6,879 bases of DNA from JBFLXN01 sp040755715 [NCBI: Candidatus Edwardsbacteria bacterium]. Lineage in GTDB: Bacteria > Edwardsbacteria > AC1 > JBFLXN01. Positions 1 to 4,972 of the stretch are shown here, one piece after another. The notes under the pieces were generated by a model. That model did not search any database, was not told where the DNA came from, and worked only from the letters and a program-made list of their open reading frames with translations. A program made the translations under genes and the position numbers. The stretch covers positions 1 through 6,879 of the forward strand of contig JBFLXN010000145.1 in NCBI GenBank assembly GCA_040755715.1. Direction: 5' to 3'. Position 1 is the stretch's first letter. The number at the start of each line of letters is the position of its first letter.

Positions 1-13
1 GAGAGGATACTCT

Positions 14-142
14 ATGTTCAACATCCCTAAGATTAGGATTGTAGAGCCTCAAATTCCGAAGTGGGTTCAGTGCTCTTATTGCGGTACTCGTCAAAAGTTC
101 AAAAAGAAGTCGGAGTCCAAAAGGAAGGTTAGACCATCCTAA
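14..142 (+). CDS. Small hypothetical protein with a single CxxC pair (42 aa)
   Basis: I do not recognise this protein. ATG at 14 is preceded by AGAGG at 2-6 with a 7-base spacer, a good ribosome binding site, and the frame ends with TAA at 140-142. The product is short and basic. It has one C-x2-C pair (C20, C23) in the context WVQCSYCGT, followed by a lysine/arginine-rich tail, so it could be half of a zinc-ribbon that binds metal only as a dimer. The frame is also open back to base 2, so this may instead be the 3' end of a longer gene beginning outside the window. It is the only plausible plus-strand gene and converges on the minus-strand operon. The ribosome binding site lies inside a possible 4-bp hairpin (AGAG at 2-5, CTCT at 10-13). 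No function can be assigned. Confidence 0.45.
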   Translation: MFNIPKIRIVEPQIPKWVQCSYCGTRQKFKKKSESKRKVRPS

Positions 143-223
143 ACTGTTTCAAATTATTCATTACCTCAAAGAACAATTAATATGATTTGCCAGTAAAGTG
201 GGAAAGACCCAAAAATGCATAAC

Positions 224-252
224 AAAAAACTCCCTCAAAATTTGAGAGAGTT
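224..252 (-). terminator. Intrinsic terminator of the sigma/anti-sigma/Ig-repeat operon
   Basis: Read on the minus strand, an AACTCTCTCAAA arm (252-241) pairs with TTTGAGGGAGTT (239-228) with one mismatch in twelve. The second arm runs directly into six T residues (229-224). Stem plus U-tract is the standard rho-independent layout. The plus-strand reading has no T-run after the stem, so it acts in one direction. It would terminate transcription about 300 bases after the Ig-repeat gene stop. Confidence 0.7.
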
Positions 253-287
253 GATACAGCTGGAGCTAGCAAACAAGATAAGCCTCC

Positions 288-301
288 CCCGATTTCATCG
301 G
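288..301. repeat. Small palindrome CCGAT-TTC-ATCGG
   Basis: CCGAT at 289-293 pairs with ATCGG at 297-301 around a TTC loop. The 14 bases from 288 are the reverse complement of the core of the larger palindrome near 403-416, so this is a second, inverted copy of the same core about 115 bases away. Confidence 0.6.
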
Positions 302-345
302 AGTCGGCAAGTAGCCCGTCTCGCTGAAGGCCAGCCGAGGCGAAC

Positions 346-366
346 GAGTAGCAAGTAGAGAGTATT
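346..366 (+). repeat. Degenerate heptamer repeats (GAGTAGC type)
   Basis: Three contiguous 7-base units, GAGTAGC, AAGTAGA and GAGTATT, make up this stretch. They are the complement of the heptamers at 461-488, so the two arrays form the outer arms of a large inverted repeat. The pattern resembles the short tandemly repeated heptamers seen in cyanobacteria and several candidate phyla. Confidence 0.6.
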
Positions 367-367
367 C

Positions 368-450
368 AGTTAATTGAGTTTGTTGGGTTTATTGAGTTCG
401 TCCCGATGAAATCGGGACAAACTCAACAAACTGTGTAAACCCAGTAAACT
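368..450. repeat. Long imperfect palindrome with a perfect GTCCCGAT core
   Basis: The core is GTCCCGAT (400-407), a GAA loop (408-410) and ATCGGGAC (411-418), a perfect 8-bp stem. The arms extend to 40 bases each (368-407 and 411-450) with about 30 of 40 positions complementary. The left arm is built of 9-base units (TTGAGTTTG, TTGGGTTTA, TTGAGTTCG) and the right arm of their complements. It lies in the 3' untranslated region of the operon. No T-run follows either arm, so it is not a standard terminator; it could stabilise the transcript end or be a mobile palindromic repeat. Confidence 0.7.
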
Positions 451-460
451 TACCCCAATT

Positions 461-488
461 CTCGCTACTTGCTACTTTCTACTCGCTA
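461..488 (+). repeat. Heptamer repeats (CTCGCTA type)
   Basis: Four contiguous 7-base units: CTCGCTA, CTTGCTA, CTTTCTA and CTCGCTA. They are complementary to the GAGTAGC-type units at 346-366 and enclose the central palindrome from the other side. Confidence 0.7.
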
Positions 489-553
489 CTATTTCTATTG
501 AAATCCTGAAGACGGAAGATAAGTCCTGGCTTCAGCAGGAAATCCCTAAAAGC

Positions 554-2332
554 TCACGGGCGCCAGACAATCACTCCTATCTCATCTCCACCAATACCAA
601 ATTCCTTTGGCGGCAGACGGACAATCACTCGTCCCGCCATCCAATTCTGCTCACCCGGGGGGACAGTCCCCGCAGTGAAGAATCCATCAGGTGTAATCGT
701 GCCAAAACCCGGTGTCTGAGAATGAACCTCCCAGATTAATGGGGCATTGATTAAATTGCCCTCAGCATCATAAACTAAAGCAGTGAATTGATGAGTCTGC
801 CCCTCTCTGATTTTGAATGGACGCTCACCCTGAATCCTGACCACATAATTAGAAATCAACACCGGTGCCATCTTTCTACCGAACCCAATTTCCTTAGAGA
901 GAAGAGCAATCACTGCCCCTAATTTGGGCGTTGGTCCGGCAGTGAAGAATCCGTCTGGAGTAATTGTCCCCAAATCTGAAGGATAGACCTTCCAGATAAG
1001 TGGCGGGTTAGGCAGCTCTTCCCCTTCAGGATTAAAGACCTGTGCAGTAAACTGAATAGTTCCACCAGGTTTTACCGTTACCCTTTCTGGATAAATCTTG
1101 ATTAAAAACTTCCCAGGTGGTTTAATAATGACAAAAGAGGCATCTCGTCCCTTACCAATTTCTGATGGGAGTTCCGCAATTATTCTGCCGTGTCCGGCTT
1201 TTTCTCCGGCGGTAAAAATTCCTTCAGGAGTAATTTGCCCTAATTGTGGAGGAATTACCTTCCAGATAATCCGGGGAACAGGTATGATATTCCCATTCTG
1301 GTCAAAGACCTCTACTTTGAATTCCTGTGTTTTATTCGGAGCCAGGATTACTTTCTTCGGACGAATCTTGACCAAGAATTTTGGTCGCAATTCACTGACA
1401 TTAACAAAAGCCCTATCTATGCCAAAGGCATTTTCCCACTCCGCACTGACCCGAACTAAACCAACACCCCCTTCAGGGCTGGCGGTAAATAGACCATCTT
1501 GGGTAATGGTTCCCAATTTTACCGGCATCACATTCCAGACGAGTTTTGCGTTTACGGGATTCCCTTCAGCATCTTCCACTTGAGCCTCAAACTGTTGGCT
1601 TTCACCAGGTTTGACTGAAACTCGCTTTGGACCAATTCTAACGATTAGTTGTTTCTCTCTTTCTTGTTCAATCTTCGCTACTGCTGTGCCTAAACCTTCA
1701 CCCTCTTCACTTTTGGCGTAAGCGATAATTCGGGCGGTTCCTCGCCTGAGACCTGCGGTGAAAAGTCCGCTCTCATTTATCTGCCCGAAGTCCTCGGGAA
1801 TTACTCTCCAGCTGATAGTTGCTTCTACTGGCATTCCTTCGGGATTAGAAACGGCTGCCTTAAATTCTTGTTCTCCACCCGGCTTAAGATTTACTCTTTG
1901 CGGGTCAATCTGCACGAGCAGTCGCTTTGGCAGAGAGGAACTAACCCGCACCAAGCTGTGGCCTACGCCTACTTCCTTTTCAAACCTGGCTATTACTCGG
2001 ACAATTCCCCGACCCTCTCTTTCTCCAGCAACAAAATGGCCCGCCTCATCAATTGTTCCTAAAGAGGCAGGCATCACTTTCCAGTGAAGGACAGCGGTAA
2101 CATGTTGACCACTTGAATCCAGCACTTCTGCATTAAAAGTAATTTCGCCCTTAGGTTCCACTACTGCTGGATTAGGAGAAATCTTAACAGTCAGTTCTGC
2201 TTGTGCAGCTGAAACCGAAAGGAAAAACATCAATACAAACCACGAAAGCATAAAATTACGAAAAAATCTTTTACACTTTCGTGTCTTTTCAAGTTCCGTG
2301 TTTTCGTGGTAATTATCGAAATTCCGCTTCAT
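554..2332 (-). CDS. Exported protein of six tandem Ig-like (Big-type) repeats
   Basis: A 592-residue secreted protein, probably periplasmic or surface-located, of unknown partner. ATG at 2332 is chosen over the in-frame TTG at 2335 because GGAGG at 2344-2340 sits 7 bases upstream. A long basic n-region leads into a hydrophobic core (LSWFVLMFF, about residues 29-37) and an AQA/E cleavage site near 45/46. Six repeats of about 90 residues follow (about 47-135, 138-227, 229-317, 319-407, 409-494, 496-592). Each has a V-x-x-x-PG start and the signature W-x-V-x-P-x-x-L/F-G-x-I-x-x-x-G-x-F-x-A, typical of bacterial Ig-like beta-sandwiches. The last repeat has a loop insertion and runs to the C-terminus; there is no membrane anchor, LPXTG or sorting domain. 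It overlaps the anti-sigma stop as TGATG, so translation is probably coupled. Family-level call only; adhesion or scaffold roles are inference. Confidence 0.88.
   Translation of the reverse strand: MKRNFDNYHENTELEKTRKCKRFFRNFMLSWFVLMFFLSVSAAQAELTVKISPNPAVVEPKGEITFNAEVLDSSGQHVTAVLHWKVMPASLGTIDEAGHFVAGEREGRGIVRVIARFEKEVGVGHSLVRVSSSLPKRLLVQIDPQRVNLKPGGEQEFKAAVSNPEGMPVEATISWRVIPEDFGQINESGLFTAGLRRGTARIIAYAKSEEGEGLGTAVAKIEQEREKQLIVRIGPKRVSVKPGESQQFEAQVEDAEGNPVNAKLVWNVMPVKLGTITQDGLFTASPEGGVGLVRVSAEWENAFGIDRAFVNVSELRPKFLVKIRPKKVILAPNKTQEFKVEVFDQNGNIIPVPRIIWKVIPPQLGQITPEGIFTAGEKAGHGRIIAELPSEIGKGRDASFVIIKPPGKFLIKIYPERVTVKPGGTIQFTAQVFNPEGEELPNPPLIWKVYPSDLGTITPDGFFTAGPTPKLGAVIALLSKEIGFGRKMAPVLISNYVVRIQGERPFKIREGQTHQFTALVYDAEGNLINAPLIWEVHSQTPGFGTITPDGFFTAGTVPPGEQNWMAGRVIVRLPPKEFGIGGDEIGVIVWRP
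659..671. repeat. GGGGAC-A-GTCCCC palindrome inside the sixth Ig repeat
   Basis: A 13-base perfect palindrome around one central base. On the coding strand it encodes part of AGTVPP, immediately after the conserved FTAG motif, exactly where repeat six is longer than its sisters. It may be a remnant of a palindromic repeat tolerated in a loop. Confidence 0.4.
2239..2310. repeat. CACGAAA-type repeat with inverted ends forming the signal-peptide n-region
   Basis: ACCACGAAAGC at 2239-2249 and the inverted GTTTTCGTGGT at 2300-2310 match at 10 of 11 positions and bound a 72-base stretch rich in ACGAAA and its complement. On the coding strand it reads as CACGAAA-like units and encodes the charged n-region and first part of the hydrophobic core of the Ig-repeat protein. 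Similar CACGAAA repeats are, from memory, common as intergenic elements in metagenomic genomes. Confidence 0.5.
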
Positions 2333-3063
2333 CAACTTTCCTCCAAGACATAAAAAAACCAGTTCTTTTCTATTTTACCTTCAATACTCAATGAAATTGA
2401 GTGATAGCCGGGCTCAAGTGGAGCGACGGAAGAGTAAATCAAAAAGTCACTGGTAATCTCCGCTGATGAAGAAACATCCTGATTGTCAAGTAAGAGATGT
2501 ATTTTAGACAGTTCTTTTTCTTGATAGGCTGGATAAAAAGCCACGGAGATGTCCACCGGTTCGTTGGGAATAATGCCATCATCTGGGGGATAAACAATCT
2601 GAATCTCAGGCTCCTTAATTTTTATAGTCTCCTTTTTTACTGTTTTTATAGGCTCTGCTGGCTCCATCGGTTTTTCAATTTGTCGTCTCACAATAGGCAC
2701 CTGAACGGAAGGTGGGATTGTCCGATGATGAATTACCCAGACAATCAAAATTAGTGCTACCACGGCGCTCATCACCAGCAGATAGACCCATCTCCATTTC
2801 CAAGCAGGCTGAGGCTTGACTTTTGATTCTTCCATCTCACGAATTCTTGCCCAGAGTCTTGTCTCAAGGAATGGGGGGCATTCTTTCTTTTCAGTCTCTT
2901 TTAGAAGTTGCACCAGTCTTTTTGCTCTCTCCATTTTCGCTCCGCAAAGAGGACAAATTCGCAGATGCCCCTCTACTATATCTCTTTTCTCTTGAGTCAA
3001 GGTGTCTTCAAGGTAATCTTCCCACCATCTTTTTATTCTTGAACATTTAATTTTGTGAGGCAT
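2332..3063 (-). CDS. Zinc-finger transmembrane anti-sigma factor with an outward Ig-like domain
   Basis: A 243-residue inner-membrane protein expected to hold the neighbouring ECF sigma factor inactive until a signal arrives. ATG at 3063 is used; GGAG at 3074-3071 lies 7 bases upstream, while an in-frame TTG at 3069 would leave no spacer. Residues 1-80 form the cytoplasmic anti-sigma domain with the H-x3-C-x2-C motif (H33, C37, C40) of the zinc-binding ZAS/zf-HC2 family. One membrane helix covers about 92-111 (WVYLLVMSAVVALILIVWVI). A Pro/Lys/Glu-rich linker of about 40 residues follows, then an Ig-like beta domain (about 152-241) containing LLLDNQDV and ending W-F-F-Y-V-L. That domain is clearly similar to the N-terminus of the barrel protein at 5025-6755. 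The gene is 19 bases from the sigma factor and overlaps the Ig-repeat gene. Regulation by intramembrane proteolysis is a family expectation only. Confidence 0.9.
   Translation of the reverse strand: MPHKIKCSRIKRWWEDYLEDTLTQEKRDIVEGHLRICPLCGAKMERAKRLVQLLKETEKKECPPFLETRLWARIREMEESKVKPQPAWKWRWVYLLVMSAVVALILIVWVIHHRTIPPSVQVPIVRRQIEKPMEPAEPIKTVKKETIKIKEPEIQIVYPPDDGIIPNEPVDISVAFYPAYQEKELSKIHLLLDNQDVSSSAEITSDFLIYSSVAPLEPGYHSISLSIEGKIEKNWFFYVLEES
2340..2344 (-). promoter_or_regulatory. Ribosome binding site fixing the Ig-repeat gene start
   Basis: GGAGG on the minus strand lies 7 bases before ATG at 2332 and inside the end of the anti-sigma gene. It decides for ATG over the TTG three bases upstream and supports coupled translation. 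Confidence 0.8.
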
Positions 3064-3070
3064 CTTCAAA

Positions 3071-3074
3071 CTCC
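3071..3074 (-). promoter_or_regulatory. Ribosome binding site fixing the anti-sigma start
   Basis: GGAG lies 7 bases before ATG at 3063 but only one base before the in-frame TTG at 3069, so ATG is preferred. It sits directly after the palindrome that ends the sigma gene. Confidence 0.75.
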
Positions 3075-3081
3075 GGTTGTT

Positions 3082-3101
3082 GTCAGACAGGAATGTCTGA
3101 C
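3082..3101. repeat. Perfect palindrome carrying the sigma-factor stop codon
   Basis: GTCAGACA at 3082-3089 and TGTCTGAC at 3094-3101 form a perfect 8-bp stem with a four-base loop. On the minus strand it encodes S-D-I-P-V and the TGA stop of the sigma factor. It then leads straight to the anti-sigma ribosome binding site. I recall this palindrome type as a dispersed repeat in other genomes, which needs a search. Confidence 0.75.
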
Positions 3102-3601
3102 CTACTTATCATCGTGGAAAGGTTTTTTTCTAAAAGGTCTCTCCCTCTGGCTAATCTTGATTTTATTGTGCCAACAGAAGATTTCAGAAGGACTGCGATT
3201 TCTTCACAAGAGAGTTCTTGAAAATATTTAAGTATTATTACTTCTCTATATTTAGGTGGCAATTTGGTCACCTTTTCTTGCACAATTGCTTGTGTTTCTT
3301 TCTCCTGCCAATTATTTTTGCTCTCAGCCAGATTTTCTACTTCTTTTTTTATGGCTTCTCTTTCCAGACTAAAGATTTTCTGCCACTTTTTTTTGTGATA
3401 GGCTTTTTTACAGCGATTTAGAGCGATGCGATAGAGCCAGGTGAAAATTTCCGATTCACCTTTAAATTTTTCAAAAGATTTATAGGCAGCCAAAAATGTT
3501 TCCTGGGTAAGGTCTTGTGCTTCATCATAGTCATTGACGAAACGAAAGGCAAGATTAAAAATCTTTGTTTTATATTCTTTAACAATTTCTGCAAAATCCA
3601 C
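3083..3601 (-). CDS. ECF-family RNA polymerase sigma factor
   Basis: A 172-residue extracytoplasmic-function sigma factor that would direct RNA polymerase to a small set of promoters, probably including envelope genes. Region 2 spans about residues 8-75, with IFNLAFRFVNDYDEAQDLTQETF (about 14-36) and the promoter-melting part GESEIFTWLYRIALNRC. Region 4 covers about 110-165, with LPPKYREVIILKYFQELS and the helix-turn-helix segment EEIAVLLKSSVGTIKSRL. The usual start of the family (F-x-E-I-V-K-E-Y) fits GTG at 3601, which has AGGAG at 3610-3606. The frame is open to an ATG at 3772, but that would translate a repeat and overlap the lipoprotein gene by 55 bases, so it is rejected. An ATG overlaps the GTG out of frame. 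The C-terminus is written by a palindromic repeat. The anti-sigma gene follows after 19 bases, the standard pairing. Confidence 0.93.
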   Translation of the reverse strand: MDFAEIVKEYKTKIFNLAFRFVNDYDEAQDLTQETFLAAYKSFEKFKGESEIFTWLYRIALNRCKKAYHKKKWQKIFSLEREAIKKEVENLAESKNNWQEKETQAIVQEKVTKLPPKYREVIILKYFQELSCEEIAVLLKSSVGTIKSRLARGRDLLEKNLSTMISRSDIPV

Positions 3602-3605
3602 ATCG

Positions 3606-3610
3606 CTCCT
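3606..3610 (-). promoter_or_regulatory. Ribosome binding site of the sigma-factor gene
   Basis: AGGAG lies four bases before GTG at 3601, a short spacer. The overlapping ATG at 3603 is out of frame and even closer. The match supports the short start and rejects the upstream ATG at 3772. Confidence 0.65.
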
Positions 3611-3619
3611 CTCTTCACC

Positions 3620-3702
3620 TAACCCCTCCCCTTCCCTCCCCTTGTCCCGCCAGAGCGGGATCCCGCATTTGCGGTGAAGGAGAGGGAAAAAGGGTGGGGT
3701 TA
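3620..3702 (-). promoter_or_regulatory. Composite structured element in the sigma-factor leader
   Basis: Two long arms, 3620-3643 and 3677-3702, are complementary along most of their length (TAACCCC at one end, GGGGTTA at the other). They enclose two small hairpins: TCCCGC/GCGGGA (3645-3650 with 3655-3660) and CCGCA/TGCGG (3663-3667 with 3670-3674). Together they would fold as a three-way junction filling the gap between the lipoprotein stop and the sigma ribosome binding site. A competing pairing exists between CTTCACC (3613-3619) and GGTGAAG (3673-3679), which cannot coexist with the long stem. It may be a mobile repeat, a leader RNA switch, or both; the sequence does not decide. Confidence 0.6.
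3623..3641 (-). promoter_or_regulatory. G-quadruplex motif upstream of the sigma ribosome binding site
   Basis: On the coding strand four G-tracts (4, 3, 4 and 4 G) are separated by loops of 1, 2 and 1 bases, an ideal short-loop quadruplex motif. It ends 12 bases before the AGGAG site, so folding in the mRNA could affect translation of the sigma factor. The same bases form one arm of the long stem, so the two structures exclude each other. Confidence 0.55.
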
Positions 3703-3717
3703 TTCTAAGTATCGCTT

Positions 3718-4671
3718 TTATTCTGGTGCAGTCTCGCTGGTTGAAGATTTCACTATATAAGGGAGCGCCCAAGCTTTGGAATTATAGGTAGCGGTAGAAT
3801 CCCCGAAGAGTGCCTGCCAACCAATTATATCTACCACAGCGTGACGCACTGCCGGATAAGAAGGAATATTGTCATCCGCTATCTTCCAGGTGCGAGTAAA
3901 GTCATAGGTGGTCCCAGGGTCATGAAAGAACGGCTGGCGGTGATGGCCCCAGACACGTCCCCAACGATGCAGAAATGCCCAGCAAGAATCAGGACTCACC
4001 GTTACACTCACCTTAACAGTTACCTCATCTCCAGAGGCAAAAGTAGGCAATTCGTTCTTTTTCAAAAGTGTATCTGCGGTAGTAAGAGTGAACTTCGGAT
4101 AGGTTCCACTAGAACCCCAGGCTTCTATCTGATTAATGGTAATGGTATAGGGCGGATTCTGGGTGACAAATTCAGCCGGGGAAATTTTTACTATTCGCCA
4201 GCCCACATTTGGCATTTTCTCCAGATAAATCTTGCGAGTTGATACATCGTGAATACTCCGGGTATAATCCGGAGGAGGACCGTCAAAGGGATCTTGCTCA
4301 ACATAGAAAAGCCCGACAAGGTTACGAGTGATTGTCACCAAAGCCGTGCCGCTTCCGCCACCAGGGGCAGGAATCTGAACATTAATTGTTCTTGAACTTG
4401 AATCTGGGTTAATGCGACGGCAAAAGTGCACTTGTGGCAGGGTATCAGGCATTGTAACTCCCCTTATTCCTGTTGGCCAGTAGCTAGGTGATTGATAGGG
4501 AGTAGTGGTGCCATCGTCAGTCACGAAGCCGCCTTCATAGGCAGAGCTTTCCAGAAGTGATTTAATCTGGTCTTCATCTGTTGGTGCTGTTGACTTCTTT
4601 TTCCCACAGCCGATGATGAGGCTCACCGATATTAGTATCGTCAGAGCCACTATCAGGGTTTTGTTCTTCAT
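3718..4671 (-). CDS. Predicted lipoprotein of unknown function
   Basis: A 317-residue lipoprotein not recognised as a known family. ATG at 4671 follows a strong GGAGG (4685-4681, 9-base spacer). The N-terminus is a type II signal peptide: MKNK, a hydrophobic core and the lipobox I-I-G-C with C22 as lipidated residue, then a basic GKKKS stretch. The mature part starts with a short Asp/Glu-containing segment (about 32-50) and continues as Thr/Ser/Pro-rich, probably beta-strand-rich sequence with a glycine loop (about 103-107, PGGGSG). Near the C-terminus is an aromatic and histidine-rich stretch (about 234-250, HRWGRVWGHHRQPFF). No catalytic motif is evident. It ends 116 bases before the sigma gene, separated by the structured leader, and lies downstream of the barrel protein, so an envelope partnership is possible but unproven. 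It could share the transcript with the sigma operon. Confidence 0.85.
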   Translation of the reverse strand: MKNKTLIVALTILISVSLIIGCGKKKSTAPTDEDQIKSLLESSAYEGGFVTDDGTTTPYQSPSYWPTGIRGVTMPDTLPQVHFCRRINPDSSSRTINVQIPAPGGGSGTALVTITRNLVGLFYVEQDPFDGPPPDYTRSIHDVSTRKIYLEKMPNVGWRIVKISPAEFVTQNPPYTITINQIEAWGSSGTYPKFTLTTADTLLKKNELPTFASGDEVTVKVSVTVSPDSCWAFLHRWGRVWGHHRQPFFHDPGTTYDFTRTWKIADDNIPSYPAVRHAVVDIIGWQALFGDSTATYNSKAWALPYIVKSSTSETAPE

Positions 4672-4692
4672 TTCTTTTGCCTCCTTTGTTTT

Positions 4693-4720
4693 TTACGCTC
4701 TACGCTTCACGCTTTACGCA
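4693..4720 (+). repeat. Tandem heptamers TTTACGC/TCTACGC in the lipoprotein leader
   Basis: Four contiguous units, TTTACGC, TCTACGC, TTCACGC and TTTACGC, with a related ATCCAGC beyond. They end 8 bases before the lipoprotein ribosome binding site on the minus strand, so they lie in its untranslated leader. The unit differs from the heptamers near 346-366 and 461-488 but has the same 7-base period. Confidence 0.75.
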
Positions 4721-4763
4721 TCCAGCGTTTTGCGCCTTGCCTTTGTTCTTTAGTTTTTTAGTT

Positions 4764-4793
4764 TCCGCCGAAGACGGATCCCCCTTTGGCGGA
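4764..4793. repeat. GGATCC-centred palindromic repeat, copy 2
   Basis: TCCGCC at 4764-4769 pairs with GGCGGA at 4788-4793. The layout CCGCC, then GGATCCC 11 bases on, then a T-rich run into GCGG matches the core of the sigma leader at 3647-3674 with the same spacing, so the two are copies of one family. Confidence 0.6.
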
Positions 4794-4917
4794 CTTTCGT
4801 TCTTTGCTTTCTTTGACTCCCTCACCTCCTTTTCTCTTGAGATTGGTTTCTATTTTATTAGAGTCAATTTCTTGAGAAAAGGTTGCAAAAAGAATACACC
4901 AGTCGTAATTCACCCTC

Positions 4918-4972
4918 TTTCTCCCTCTCTTTTTAAGAGAGGGAGAAACCCCCCTTCTCTTATCAAGAGAAG
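4918..4972. repeat. Two adjacent hairpins after the barrel-protein gene
   Basis: A perfect 14-bp stem (TTTCTCCCTCTCTT at 4918-4931 with its complement at 4935-4948) is followed by a C-run and a second perfect 8-bp stem (CTTCTCTT at 4954-4961, AAGAGAAG at 4965-4972). They lie about 50-105 bases after the barrel gene stop. Neither strand has a T-run after the stems, so intrinsic termination is unlikely; RNA 3' protection or a dispersed repeat are the alternatives. Confidence 0.65.

Larger units (their letters stand above)
143..553. other. Noncoding, repeat-rich convergent spacer and operon 3' region
   Basis: No credible gene is visible here. From left to right the stretch holds AT-rich sequence, the intrinsic terminator of the minus-strand operon (224-252), a small CCGAT/ATCGG palindrome (289-301), a GC-rich patch (about 305-345), heptamer repeats, a long imperfect palindrome (368-450), inverted heptamers (461-488) and a loose hairpin pairing CTGAAG at 506-511 with CTTCAG at 530-535. 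If the terminator is the true end, the transcript of the Ig-repeat gene carries about 300 bases of structured 3' untranslated RNA. Confidence 0.7.

Noticed and set aside
346-488. CRISPR-like array
   Set aside because: The repeats are 7-9 bases long, contiguous or inverted, with no unique spacers of even length and no cas genes nearby.
603-622. CTTTGGCGG near the end of the Ig-repeat gene as a third copy of the GGATCC-type palindrome
   Set aside because: Only a short match, with no partner arm, and the encoded residues fit the normal Ig-repeat pattern.
1098-1583. Plus-strand 161-codon open frame opposite the Ig-repeat gene
   Set aside because: It is antisense to conserved Ig repeats; its openness follows from the repetitive codon pattern on the other strand.
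3418-3618. Minus-strand 66-codon frame overlapping the sigma start, including the ATG at 3603
   Set aside because: It is a shadow frame within region 2 of the sigma factor, which has strong family similarity in the other frame.
3602-3772. N-terminal extension of the sigma factor to an ATG at 3772 (57 extra residues)
   Set aside because: It would overlap the lipoprotein gene and translate the palindromic leader. ECF family alignments begin at F-x-E-I-V, and a ribosome binding site precedes GTG at 3601.
4715-4825. Minus-strand 36-codon frame starting at GTG inside the perfect ribosome-binding consensus
   Set aside because: The start codon is part of the ribosome binding site itself, and the lysine-rich product is encoded by repeat sequence.
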